This document shows positions 11,041-21,314 of a stretch of DNA of 64,000 bases, piece by piece (the first letter of the stretch is position 1; every line of letters begins with the position of its first letter). The stretch is from Euonymus europaeus (lineage: Eukaryota; Streptophyta; Magnoliopsida; Celastrales; Celastraceae), in NCBI GenBank assembly GCA_963580455.1, contig OY756962.1, positions 20,664,001 through 20,728,000 on the forward strand. Reading direction: 5' to 3'. Below the pieces are notes generated by a model. The model made no database searches and was not told the DNA's origin. It was given only the letters and a program-made list of their open reading frames with translations. The translations under genes and the position numbers were made by a program.

Positions 11041-11990
11041 AAACGTAAACAGAGATCATAAGTGTCATAAGCCCAATAAGTGTCATATTTCATAAGTCCA
11101 ATAAGTGTAATAAACCCATAAGTTGAAAAACCTCATAATACAACCATCAAACCTATATTTTGGGCCCCACTTCTGTTACACAAAAGTTTAAACCATACAC
11201 ATCTTTTAATACTGCCACATTAGCAAAACACAAATCTCTAAACATTTTCTTCTCCCAATTTTAGTCAAGCCAATCACTTTCCTATTCTTCATACTATTTC
11301 TATCAAATTTACAAAAAAAAAAAAAAAAATTTGATCCTACCTTCATTACAAAAAATCAAGTCACATATTCATCCACGTCACCAAAACACATATTCCAATA
11401 CAACCACATCAACAAAACACATATATTCCAATATAACAAAATCAGTAAAAACATAAATTTTCACACAATTTGTTGACCCAGCAAAATACCATCATTGTGA
11501 TTGTTGAACCATTTTATAAACTACCCGATTATGCTATGATATAGCTATTTTTCCTGACCTGAGATCTTGCAATCATGATCGAGATCTTGACAATAATAGA
11601 TTTGCATAACATATGCCCGACCCAATCCATACTAGGACGGAGGGCCACACACATGCTCATAGTCACATAGATGCCTAACTCTTACACCAAATTATAAGAA
11701 CTCACGCAATTTGTGCGCTTTGAGCCACCGAACCGAAACTGTACAATTTTGTCTTCCCAAACTCACCCCATAATGGGCCGAGGAAGTTTGTCCAGTAACA
11801 ATTATCGGCAAGTCCACTAGCAACATCACATGGACCCCTGAAGCTTTAGGAAAACAATTACTTATTGGTAAGGGAATTGGACTCTCTTATATTTGGCACC
11901 AAATTCCCACTGCACAATGTCATTAGAACATTTATCCTAACAGATGTCTTAAACTACAAATTAAACTACAGATGTTCTCTAATTTTCAGA

Positions 11991-13013
11991 TTTTATATTC
12001 AACCCCTATTCATCTATAATATTATTACGTTATTAAAATTATCATTGCTTATATTTTTTTCGTTAAATTCTATGATAAGATCTAAAATAATGATATTTAC
12101 CAATAATGAGTGTATATTGATTAAAAAATAATAATAAAATTAATGCGAAATAATTTTTTTTAAAAAATAAGATGATAAAATTTATACTTTTTAAAGCTTC
12201 CACACATAAAATTAATTCGTGCCTTTTATTAAGATTAATAAAAAAATTCAAAATTAATAGATAAAAAATAAATAAACAAAGAATATTTTATAAATAGATA
12301 AAAAATTAAAAAGAATAGAAAATGAAGAAATAAATATAAATTACAGAGAGACAAAATAAAGAATTAGAAAATATTATAATAATCTTATTTAATGGTATAA
12401 TGGTTATTTAAATGTAGAAAACCCACATGGCTATTACTCAAAATAAGGAACACTGAGTGAATCTGATAAACATCTGTTTTTTTGTTAGTTCCTCTAAAAT
12501 AGGAAAAGAATTGCTTTTAATAATCTGATGTGTGTACCGTGGATTGAAGGTTGGTTCAAAATCCAACGGCTCTGGAGTGGCTACGCCTACGTGACCAACC
12601 ATTACCTGTTTGACTTCCAGCAGGACTGTAGCGCCTGCAACCCCGTTTTCCGTTTTGTTTTTTCATTGGAAAGTGAAAACACGGCTCGGTGCAGCCGAAA
12701 AGGGGAGGACATCTTTTTTTTTGTTATTCCATCAATTTCAACGGCTGGGAGAGGGGGAAGAAAGAATCTGGGGAAGACTCAGAGCCTCTGGTTTCGTACT
12801 TTTTGTGTATTGAAGTCACTTTCAATCATTGTATCATCACCAACCTTTTATTTGAGTCAATCCATTTTCACTCTCTGTCAAGTGGGTGGGTGGGTGTTAT
12901 GCATCCACTATGTTTCTGCGCTCAAGAATTGTGTTCCTGCTAATGGGGTTTTGATTGCTTTTTTCATTCCTCGAAATCCATTTTGATATTTTGGATTCGT
13001 TTTTCGTGAAAGA
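11991..13013 (+). promoter_or_regulatory. upstream region and presumed 5' UTR of the SLC35F-like gene
   Basis: 11991-12500 is very AT-rich with no gene. From about 12520 base composition becomes balanced and several short overlapping frames occur, including a 152-codon one at 12528-12986, none with a recognisable product. They end just before the transporter start codon at 13014 and are best read as 5' UTR with upstream ORFs. No TATA box or start site can be fixed by eye. Confidence 0.4.
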
Positions 13014-16000
13014 ATGATGAACTTCAATGAGTTTTGGACGAAGGAGACGCTTTATGGTCTTGGGCTGGGTCAGTTTCTATCGTTGCTGATCACTTCCACC
13101 GGGTTTTCGTCATCTGAACTCGCCAAAAGAGGTTTATTTCTTTAAATCGTGTGAATTAACCCTGTCTGGGAAATATATGCCGTTCCTTTATTTAGTGACT
13201 TGTGCTATTGCTTGAAAGTAGCAATTTTGCTTATATAATTATTGAGAGTCACCGATACTGTTTATTGTTATGGAAGTGAAAGTTTTTATGTGTGCAAGTG
13301 AATGTAGTTTAGTTTTGCTTGATTTCTGAACAAATAGTTTCCACTTTTATAGTATTTGATGGTGATTTTTGTTCGAGTCAGCAAAGCTGTCCAGCATGCT
13401 AAACACTGGACCATTATGAATGTTTTCTTCTCTTTAAAAAGTAGTACTTTTTTTTTCCTTATACTTGAGTTTCTCCATCCAATAAGAACCAATAGGAGAA
13501 AATTAAATGAAAATCAAATGCCTTTTCTTAAAGATTTTCACTTTAAGAAAAGGTAAAGGAATTTTGATATTGTCTTTATTTTTTCACATTTTTCCTGTCC
13601 ATATTTCATATGACCTTCTTATCTATTTCTTATTATAAATTTCAGGAATTAATGCACCAACATCACAGTCTTTCCTCAACTATGTGTTGTTGGCGATTGT
13701 TTATGGTGGTATAATGCTTTACCGAAGGCAAGCACTCAAGGTTATTCACTGGACTTTTTTTTTTGGGGTATTTTTTATTAATCTTATTGATGTATGCACT
13801 TATTTGCAGAAATTGAACACACCCTTGTACTATGCGCAGAATACAGAAACATGGCATTTTTACTTAATCCCATCATAAATTCCATGCCTCTTCGTGATCT
13901 GTTTTTTTGCCATATTTCTGTTCACCATGAAACAATGCTGATTGGCCACAACAATCAATTTGTAGAAATTGTTCAAAAAACTGATAACAGTAGAGAAATA
14001 ATGTCACACCGTGTTGTATGTGCAAGAAACAGGTGCTAAATTAAAGTATGATGGGCTAGAAACTCCTGAGACATTGTAGTTAAACACATTATTTCCAATT
14101 TTGGAAATTTTTTATGCACATTACAACAAATTAGACAAGAATTTTGATGGCTTTGAGGATGATGAGTTTGATGCTTGCAGGAAATTAGATCCTAACTTTG
14201 AAGATCCATATTTGGGGCCACTAGGGTATGGAATGCCGAATGCCCATGACACAATTGTAGACAGAGCATGTGGCTTGTGAGAGAAATTGAGAAGTAATAA
14301 CTTGTAGACCCTCTTAATTGTAGCAGTAGGAGAATAGAAAGGATTGATGTCAATTGAAATATTTCAGGAAGAATATGGTTGGTTTATCAGATTTGTAGGG
14401 ATTATTTTAGGTTGGTGGTGAGGTGCTGAAGGGGCCAGAAACATGATTTACGTTTTCTCTCCTCGAATCTCTCTGTCTATGCAATCTTAATTATCTTCAA
14501 ATTAGTGACTATCTTTAAAATTTTTGCAGGCAAAATGGTACTATTACATAGTTCTTGCATTGGTAGATGTCGAAGCCAACTTCTTGGGTGAGTGTCTTAC
14601 ATTTTAGTTCTTGCTGATTGTATATAATAGTTATTCCATATTTTACACTGCTCTGTAAGTGGTAAAGTCGCTTCACTGCAAGTTACGGGTCATGAGTTCA
14701 AATTCTGAAAACAGCCTCTTCGTAACACTAAGCCTCCATAACGCATTCCCAAAAGATTTAAACTTCAAGTCTTGAATCTTACTGCTAGAACCATGAAAGA
14801 AAGTGTTGCTTAACAAAGGCAAGAATACCAGTCATCAGCCATCATCACCTTTAGTTTCTTGGTGCTCATTAATTTATAACAAGATCTAGTTGTTTATATG
14901 GTAGAGCAAGCTTTTGGCTGCTGTTGGTAGACACATTATTTCTAGTTCAGAAACTGAGCTGTCAAATAACCATGTCAAATACAACGAGTACCACTGTTGA
15001 ATAGCCTTTGGAACTGAAATAAATTTCATGTTCAACATAGAGCGCATGCTGTTCAACTGGTAGAAAACTATTGATGGACCTTATTTTGGAAATAAGTTAC
15101 AGTTCCAATTCTCCTTGCCTATGGCAAAAGCACATTTTCTTTGTTGCTTTGCAAGATTTTCAAATATGGGTATGACATTTGTTCTGCATGAAAAGAGTAT
15201 TAGAATTACTTGAATATATTATTATTTATTTGATGTAATTGTTTCCCATGGGCAGTGGTGAAGGCCTATCAATACACTTCTATTACAAGTGTCATGCTGC
15301 TGGATTGTTGGTCAATACCATCTGTTATGCTTCTTACATGGATTTTCCTGAGCACAAAGTACAGATTTAAAAAGATAACTGGGGTGGTTGTTTGTGTTGC
15401 TGGGCTTGTTATGGTTGTTTTTTCTGATGTTCATGCAGGGGACCGTGCAGGTAAATGAAATTTCTCATTTCATCTAGTTTATCTTCACTCTTTGATCCAG
15501 TTTACCTGACAAGCATAAGATTCATTCTATAGCCTGTGAGTTTTCCTGGGTTTCTGTTCCTAAGCATGCTGTATAATTTAATTCGTATAGTTCTTTGGGG
15601 ATATCTTTTGCTACATTATATGGTTGACCACCATCGCTTTTATCCCAAACGGTGTTGGGGTTGGCTGCATATATCTATATGAAAAATAAGTGGAAATCCA
15701 GCATGTGGATTCTCATTAGCCACTGAATCCTCTCAAGAGCTACCCCGCTGATTGATCCTACAGAGACCTTGTCCATTCGTACCACCCCCATCCTTGTCAT
15801 TTTAGGTCTCCCTGTTCCCTTTTGGAATTTCCCACTTGAATTTTCTTTTCAGCTCTGGAATTTTTTGGTTAGACTTATGGAATTAGCTAAGCATTTTCTT
15901 CGAACAAATATAGAACCAGAATGGATGGTTTTATATCTATTACCGGTTCTCACCAATCAGAAAGATGGTGATAAATTAATTAGCTCTATAGAAGAGTTAT

Positions 16001-19000
16001 CTATCGAAACAATACTCATGCCGATCTATTAACAACAAGTCGATCTATGCCAGGGGAATTAGTAATGTGTCGAGAAATTGGTACAAGAAGCTGCCTATAC
16101 ACTTCTTGATAATGGCATCCACGCCAACCAATGAGGGATGGTCATAATAAGGTCTACAAGTTGTTTTCCGATGTAATGGAAGGCAACGAAGGAAGATTTC
16201 TGGATGTTCTGTCATTGTCTCCGGTCCCTCGCACTACGGCAATGATATCACTTTTTGTACATGCACAAACTGCCAACTAGCCGAGTTTCTCGCATTTTGT
16301 CTTTAATTGGTGCTGTCCCTACCCTATACCAAATAGTTTTGTGTCTTATGATCTCATCCTGTCTATCATGGTGCATGAGTCCCATGCAGTACATCTGCAT
16401 GGGCTAATTTTACTTGCTCAAATTTGAATTATGTTCTTCTGACGTACTTGTAAAGCACTTCCATATATTATTTCAAAATGTATAACTTTTCAATGTTATT
16501 TTTCCATATGCTATTATAGTCGTTCAACCTATGATTGCGTAATTATCTTCACATAATGAGTAATTTTCTGATATTATGGGCTCTAAATTGCTTGTAGGTG
16601 GGAGCAATCCTCGTAAAGGTGATTTCCTTATTATTGCTGGTGCAACACTGTATGCTGTCAGTAATGTCAGTGAGGTAAGCAAATTTAGATACTAGTTGCC
16701 TTGTTTGGTTGCCTCTGATATATGACTGCTTCTGGAACAATTCAAGCAGAATGGAGAAAATGGTTTTTTTTGGTTCAATTAATGTAGCTTGATTTGAAGT
16801 TACGGCTTCAGTTGATTTCTTTTTGATTTGTAAGTCAAAGTTCAGGTCCCAAATCCCTTCAATATTTTCCCTCAAAATATGTTACATCACCATCACCATC
16901 ACCATACTTTCTACTTTGTCATTTCTCCCTTCTGCTGCTCTTCTCCATTGATTTTTTTTTTTTTTTTTGTCCTTTCTTCCCTTTTTGGACAACTTCCTTT
17001 GTTAGAGTAATTTCTGTGCATTCGTATCTTTCATATATCGTAGCATGCCCCTGCTTAAAGAAATTTCTGGTTGCATGTAATTGGAACACTTAGGAAGATG
17101 AGAACGTTGTTATGCATTGTATATAAAGTTATCCATTTTTACATATAAATATCTGAGATTAAAGTTTTGCCAGGTCAGAAAGGATACAGTCTATTGGACT
17201 GCAATGATTGATAGGTTGGTCAGAAATGGGGAGATGCATAGGCTGTGAAGGTGTTCAGGGCTATGCAAAGGGAGAATGTGAAGCCTAATGTAGTAACCAT
17301 TGTTTGTGTCTTGTCTGTCTGTGCACAATTGGGTTCTCTAGAGCTTGAAATTGATATTCATTAATAAGGACATTTATCATCTCTCACAAAAAATCTTGGG
17401 TTGAAGATATAAACTAAAATATCTCTTTTTCTGGTGGTTTTTGAAAATTTTCTCCCTGTTTGAGATTAATTATTGGCTTTTCTCTGTTATTCCGAAAGCT
17501 GATTGGCTATGCTTTCAAATGTGATCTCAAAGGATTATTTGTGGTCTAACTTTTTAAGTATGTCTCGTCATTTTCATAACAATGACTTTTTTAGGTTGCA
17601 TTATAAAACCTAGTTTTCCATGTCATTTGCAGGAGTTCCTTGTGAAGCATGCTGATAGGGTTGAACTCATGTCATTTCTGGGCTTTTTTGGTGCCATTGT
17701 CAGTGCTATCCAAATGTATCCTTAGTTTCCGAACTGAGAGTTGATTACTTCACGACTTCTAAGAGTTAGGAGTTCTTCTATTTCTGATATGTTTAGACAA
17801 ACAGGTTAACTGTTCTGTAGGGTGGCCATCTTTATAAATTGCATCTTATGATTTGTTCTCTCGATATTTATGCATGTATGGTTAGAAGAATTATAATGCA
17901 TCTGTTATATTGGTTAACTGGATCTCATGATTTTCTGAATAGAAAGAGATCTCCAGTCTCAACATAACTTTTGAATTACTGCCCTGTGCCCTTTCCCATC
18001 TCTCCTTTGTTTGCAGTTGACTGCGAATACCAATTTGTTCTCCTTAGTTATTTTTATAGAGCCATACTTGAACGCAATGAAGTTTCATCTATACACTGGT
18101 CAGCTGGGGCAGTAAGTCTCTCTCTCTCTCCCCCCCCACCCATACCCCTAACCCCATCCGAGTCATGGCATAATTTCCGTGTGTTTGGATAGCTTTGGAA
18201 CAATGTGAAGCATATATTCTCGCCACTTATCTTTTAGAATGATGGATCAATAATCATTCCCTCATGACATTGGAAGGGGAGTGGCCATCTATCAGGAGAA
18301 GAGTTGCGGGGGTGCAACCTAAGGTCAAGCGTTGAATGCTTGTAAACAGCCGCTCCACCATATTATGTGGGGGGTAACTGGGTAAGGTCTGCGTACATCT
18401 TTTCTGTCCCCAACCCCGGCCATTGTGGGAGTTTTGTGCACGAGTGTCATTTGTTTGTAGGATCGATAATGTTGAGTAAATATTGCTTTATTTTAATTGA
18501 CATTGGACTGCATAGGATGGACTATACATGCTTTTACCCTTTAGTTGACATGGTAAGGTGCAGAAATTGGGAAAGCATCTTTACATGTTTCTTTCTAAGC
18601 AAAAGAAAAACATATACATATGTGAAATTATTTTCTTATGTAGTGAATGATCATAGAGATTGGATGCCAGGGGAACCTGTTCTCCTGCAAAATAGTAATA
18701 CAAATGAGGATTGTGGACAAAATTCGTTTGCAGGTTGGGGTATGGGGGCAGAAAAATCCAGTCGCACCCAGCCCTGCCTTCATTCCTTGAACTATGTATT
18801 CATCTAAGCAGTTACACTTAGGAAGTGAAGTGATGACGATGACTGTACTGCACTATTTATCTGACTTTCATGAAGTGAAGTGATGATATGACCATCTAAA
18901 TTTAGCACCCATAAGTTTTCATGATTTACATACTTTTATTATTTTCTTTTGATTTCAGGCTGTTCCTTTCTTTGGATTTGCAGTGGCTATGTTCCTGTTT

Positions 19001-20505
19001 TACTCATTAGTGCCACTTTTGCTCAAGGTATGGATTTAAATAATGCATGTTTGAAGACTGATGCTATGGGTAAACCCTGTAGGAAGGCATTTTGATGTTG
19101 TTGGTTGTTTACAAGTTCATGGACATTGATAATAGATTGGGGAGTGTTACTTGCTAGGGAGCATATTTCTTTAAGGTTCACAATTTCCCTTATTCTTCTT
19201 TTCCAACATGTTGTGTAGAGTAATGGATCCACGATGCTCAACCTGTCTTTGCTGACATCAGATATGTGGGCTGTTGTAATCCGAATCTTTGCTTACCACG
19301 AGAAGGTTTGTGGACCAATCATTTCCCAATCTGCAATTCTGCATATTTTATCATTGGAATTCAGATGATAAAGCAAGTTAAATTCATTCTAATGAGGAGC
19401 AACAATCTGATAACTATTATTCTCATCAGGTTGATTGGATGTACTTCCTGGCCTTTGCTGCTGTTGCAATCGGGTTGGTTATCTATTCCGGGTAAGTAGT
19501 TTGACCATCCCGTTTATCTACTTTTTTCAACTCGTGCATGTGCTTACAGGGATTAGCTCGACTCTCCGGCTCTATGAGCTTAGTTGCGTTGGACTTGTAA
19601 TGAGCATGACCTTTGGTAATTTGCACGAGATGGGCTGTTACATGGCCAGCTCTTGTATGCGATGGGCTGGACTCTTGTCTTGCCGTTTTTTGCTTTAACA
19701 ATCAAATAGCTTGGCAGCATTTTGCCCTGTTCAGCTTGTGTTGGTTCCTGCAGCCACAAAGAATCAACCTTCAATGCCATAAAATTTGATTTAGTTACCC
19801 TCATGTGTACTTAGCCACACTAACATATACTTTCTTCTTGATCTTCCTATTTTACTTCTAGAATGGATCGATTATTTTGCATTGACATTACATGCTGTCG
19901 TACGTTCACATTTTAGATGTCTTAGATGTCTAAGATGGATCTGATATACTTGCCTACTTGGCACTGGTAGATGATGAAGAATTGTGTATCATCTGGGTCA
20001 AAGGGACGGATAGGTTTTTCTCTTTTCTCCTTGCCAAAGAAAAAGAAAGTTACTAATAGCTTTCTGAAGCGGTTTGGTGTAAAGATTTCAACCCTATATT
20101 TCAGCTAGTCTGCATAGTTGTCTTTGATCAGATAAATTTAATCTTTTGAGCATATAAAATGAGAAGAATCTGTCATTTGTTGTCTAGTTGCCTTATTTCA
20201 TTTTGAGACTTGATTTTGTCTACACATTAATAATAGAAAATGCTTAATCCAGGGGAGACAGAGATGTGGATCATCACCAGGTTGATGTTGCTGATGAAGA
20301 TGTTGATCGACACAAACACTTTGATGAAGAGGCTGGCGGTTCTGGAAATTTTAATCGCGGTACTGGAAATTTTAATCAAACAAGTACAGCTGGGAGCTCA
20401 AAGACGGGGGATAACAGCCATTCAGAATCTTTTACTGCTGGAAAGAGAGACGTAAAGCATATTGAAAGCAAGAATGCTGGAAAAGGATACGAAGCTATGA
20501 TTTGA
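13014..20505 (+). CDS. SLC35F-like solute carrier (EamA/DMT-type transporter), 11 exons
   Basis: Exons: 13014-13131, 13646-13740, 14530-14587, 15256-15450, 16598-16674, 17633-17715, 18060-18111, 18959-19027, 19219-19305, 19430-19491, 20253-20505. All introns are GT-AG, phases agree throughout, and the 1149 bp CDS encodes 382 residues. The protein starts MMNFNEFW and has about ten hydrophobic segments. Short motifs match the plant SLC35F1/F2/F6-like (DUF914) family: KGKW-like [75 protein letters not shown]. The ~85-residue C-terminal tail is hydrophilic, Asp/His/Ser-rich, with a small internal repeat ([12 protein letters not shown]). Family membership implies a multi-pass membrane protein of the endomembrane system; the substrate is unknown. 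Two ATG codons are adjacent at 13014; I took the first. Introns carry SINE pieces and a plastid insertion. Confidence 0.93.
14041..14280 (+). pseudogene. unidentified coding-like relic in intron 2
   Basis: One frame runs 80 codons with a single internal TAG (about 14077-14079) and ends at TGA near 14280. It contains acidic, low-complexity-free stretches such as [16 protein letters not shown] and [16 protein letters not shown], unlike the AT-rich intron around it. It is in the sense direction of the host gene but is bypassed by splicing of exon 2 to exon 3. I do not recognise the protein. A retrocopied or transposon-carried gene fragment is the likely origin. Confidence 0.4.
14651..14760 (+). 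mobile_element. Au-type SINE, 5' part, in intron 3
   Basis: AAGTGGTAAAGTCGCTTCACT at about 14656 resembles the A-box region of Au SINEs. CATGAGTTCAAATTCTGAAA with following ACAGCCTCTT matches the B box and the next conserved block. The usual 3' half (GGGTAAGGCTGCGTAC) is missing here, so it is truncated. It lies 64 bases downstream of exon 3. Identification rests on remembered consensus. Confidence 0.6.
15630..15695 (-). mobile_element. possible SINE 3' end in intron 4
   Basis: The minus strand reads GCAGCCAACCCCAACACCG followed by TTTGGGATAAA. This resembles the CCGACCCCAA...GTTTGGGATTAAGG 3' end of a widespread plant SINE group. Only about 60 bp is recognisable. Confidence 0.35.
15860..16235 (+). 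other. rpoC1: nuclear plastid DNA insertion: rpoC1 fragment in intron 4
   Basis: The plus strand closely follows plastid rpoC1 (RNA polymerase beta' subunit): TTTTTTGGTTAGAC, then a frame with [17 protein letters not shown], then the DNA blocks TCTATTAACAACAAGT, GGGGAATTAGTAATGTGTC, AATTGGTACAAGAAGCTG and CCAATGAGGGATGGTCATAA, and finally TCTGTCATTG...GGTCCCTCGCA. Compared with the plastid gene there are indels, including a loss of roughly 40 bp before TCTGTCATTG, and frame-breaking stops, so it cannot be translated as RpoC1. It lies in the sense direction between exons 4 and 5 of the transporter gene and would be spliced out. The comparison is from memory of the conserved plastid sequence, not from an alignment. 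Confidence 0.85.
18303..18450 (+). mobile_element. Au-type SINE, 3' part, in intron 7
   Basis: Recognisable blocks in order are AAACAGCC, GGGTAAGGTCTGCGTACATC, GTCCCCAACCCCG and GTGGGAGTTTTGTGCAC. These are the second half of the Au SINE consensus. The tRNA-like head is degraded or missing. Direction is the same as the host gene. Confidence 0.65.
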
Positions 20506-21156
20506 ACTTTTTTCTTCTATATTTCTGGATGACATGAAGTACAGCTTTGGCGATGAATAAGTTCCACTTCGGGGCGTTTATTCGTGTTTGCAGTGAAACA
20601 AGCATCATCTTTTAGGCTAATCGCAAATTAGAAGTTTTCTGCAGCCATTTATTATTGAATCTCTTATTGTTCGAAGCAAATATTTTTGAGGGAAAGGTTA
20701 TGACATTCTTCATATTTCTTTAGGATACATGTCAAAATAATTGACTCGTTCAATGTTCTCTCTTTTTGGAGAAAGAGAGATAACTATTGCAGATTAGGTT
20801 GTACATAGATTAGGTCATAAGCGTGCGTTTTTTTTTAGAGTAATTACAATTGTGGATTCAAGATCCAAATTTAGTTGGGCCAAAGAAATAGAGAGGTGTC
20901 TAGTGTAACGCTACTAATTTATTTATTTTCGGTCATTTATATGGCATGGAGATAATCATTAGTAATAAAATATTGGATAATGGATCCCCAATTAATGTGG
21001 AGTATTGAGTGTTCAATAATTAAAATACGTGACATATAAATTTAGGGCTAAAGAGTGTCATAATTTGGGTAGATGTACAGTGCTATAAAAAATTATATGT
21101 ATATTGATCATAATTGTTCTCTACAAGTTTTTACATTCGTTACAATGTATTAGAAA
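20506..21156. other. 3' UTR and intergenic DNA
   Basis: Presumed 3' UTR of the transporter follows the TGA at 20503-20505; GATGAATAAGTTCC at about 20551 could hold a weak polyadenylation signal. Beyond about 20700 nothing gene-like is seen up to the copia LTR at 21157. Confidence 0.4.
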
Positions 21157-21308
21157 TGTACAAGAAGAGAAACAAGGGAGAAGAAGGAAGGAGGAGAGGC
21201 GGCAGCCCAGAGAAGTGTTTTTCATTTATTTTATTTCCAACATGTTACACAATACTACAAATACCCTAATAATATGAAATACCCAAATTGCCCTTCTAAT
21301 TCATAACA
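21157..21308 (-). repeat. copia 3' LTR (152 bp)
   Basis: On the minus strand it runs from TGTTATGAATT to CTTGTACA and follows the polypurine tract. Its partner at 26055-26206 has equal length. Unusually short for a copia LTR, but both copies agree. Confidence 0.93.
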
Positions 21309-21314
21309 CTCCCC

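Larger units (their letters stand above)
9596..11990. repeat. tandem non-coding repeat unit, copy B (interrupted)
   Basis: This is the second copy of the 8222-9592 unit, beginning only a few bases after copy A ends. It is longer because a TIR element of about 1.0 kb sits at 10046-11040. In copy A the same place reads straight across (GCCCTAAACATAAAC). The minus strand end of this copy shows TGTTAGGATAAATG at about 11942 and a primer-binding-site-like TTTGGTGTAAGAG near 11695, about 250 bp apart. This would fit a short LTR. Confidence 0.55.

Noticed and set aside
12528..12986. 152-codon frame before the transporter
   Set aside because: No recognisable domain and overlapping frames of similar length; it fits a 5' UTR region better.
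15769..16032. 87-codon frame in intron 4
   Set aside because: It is the rpoC1-derived plastid insertion with extra upstream codons, not a gene.
16880..16905. CATCAC microsatellite in intron 5
   Set aside because: Simple repeat without further structure.
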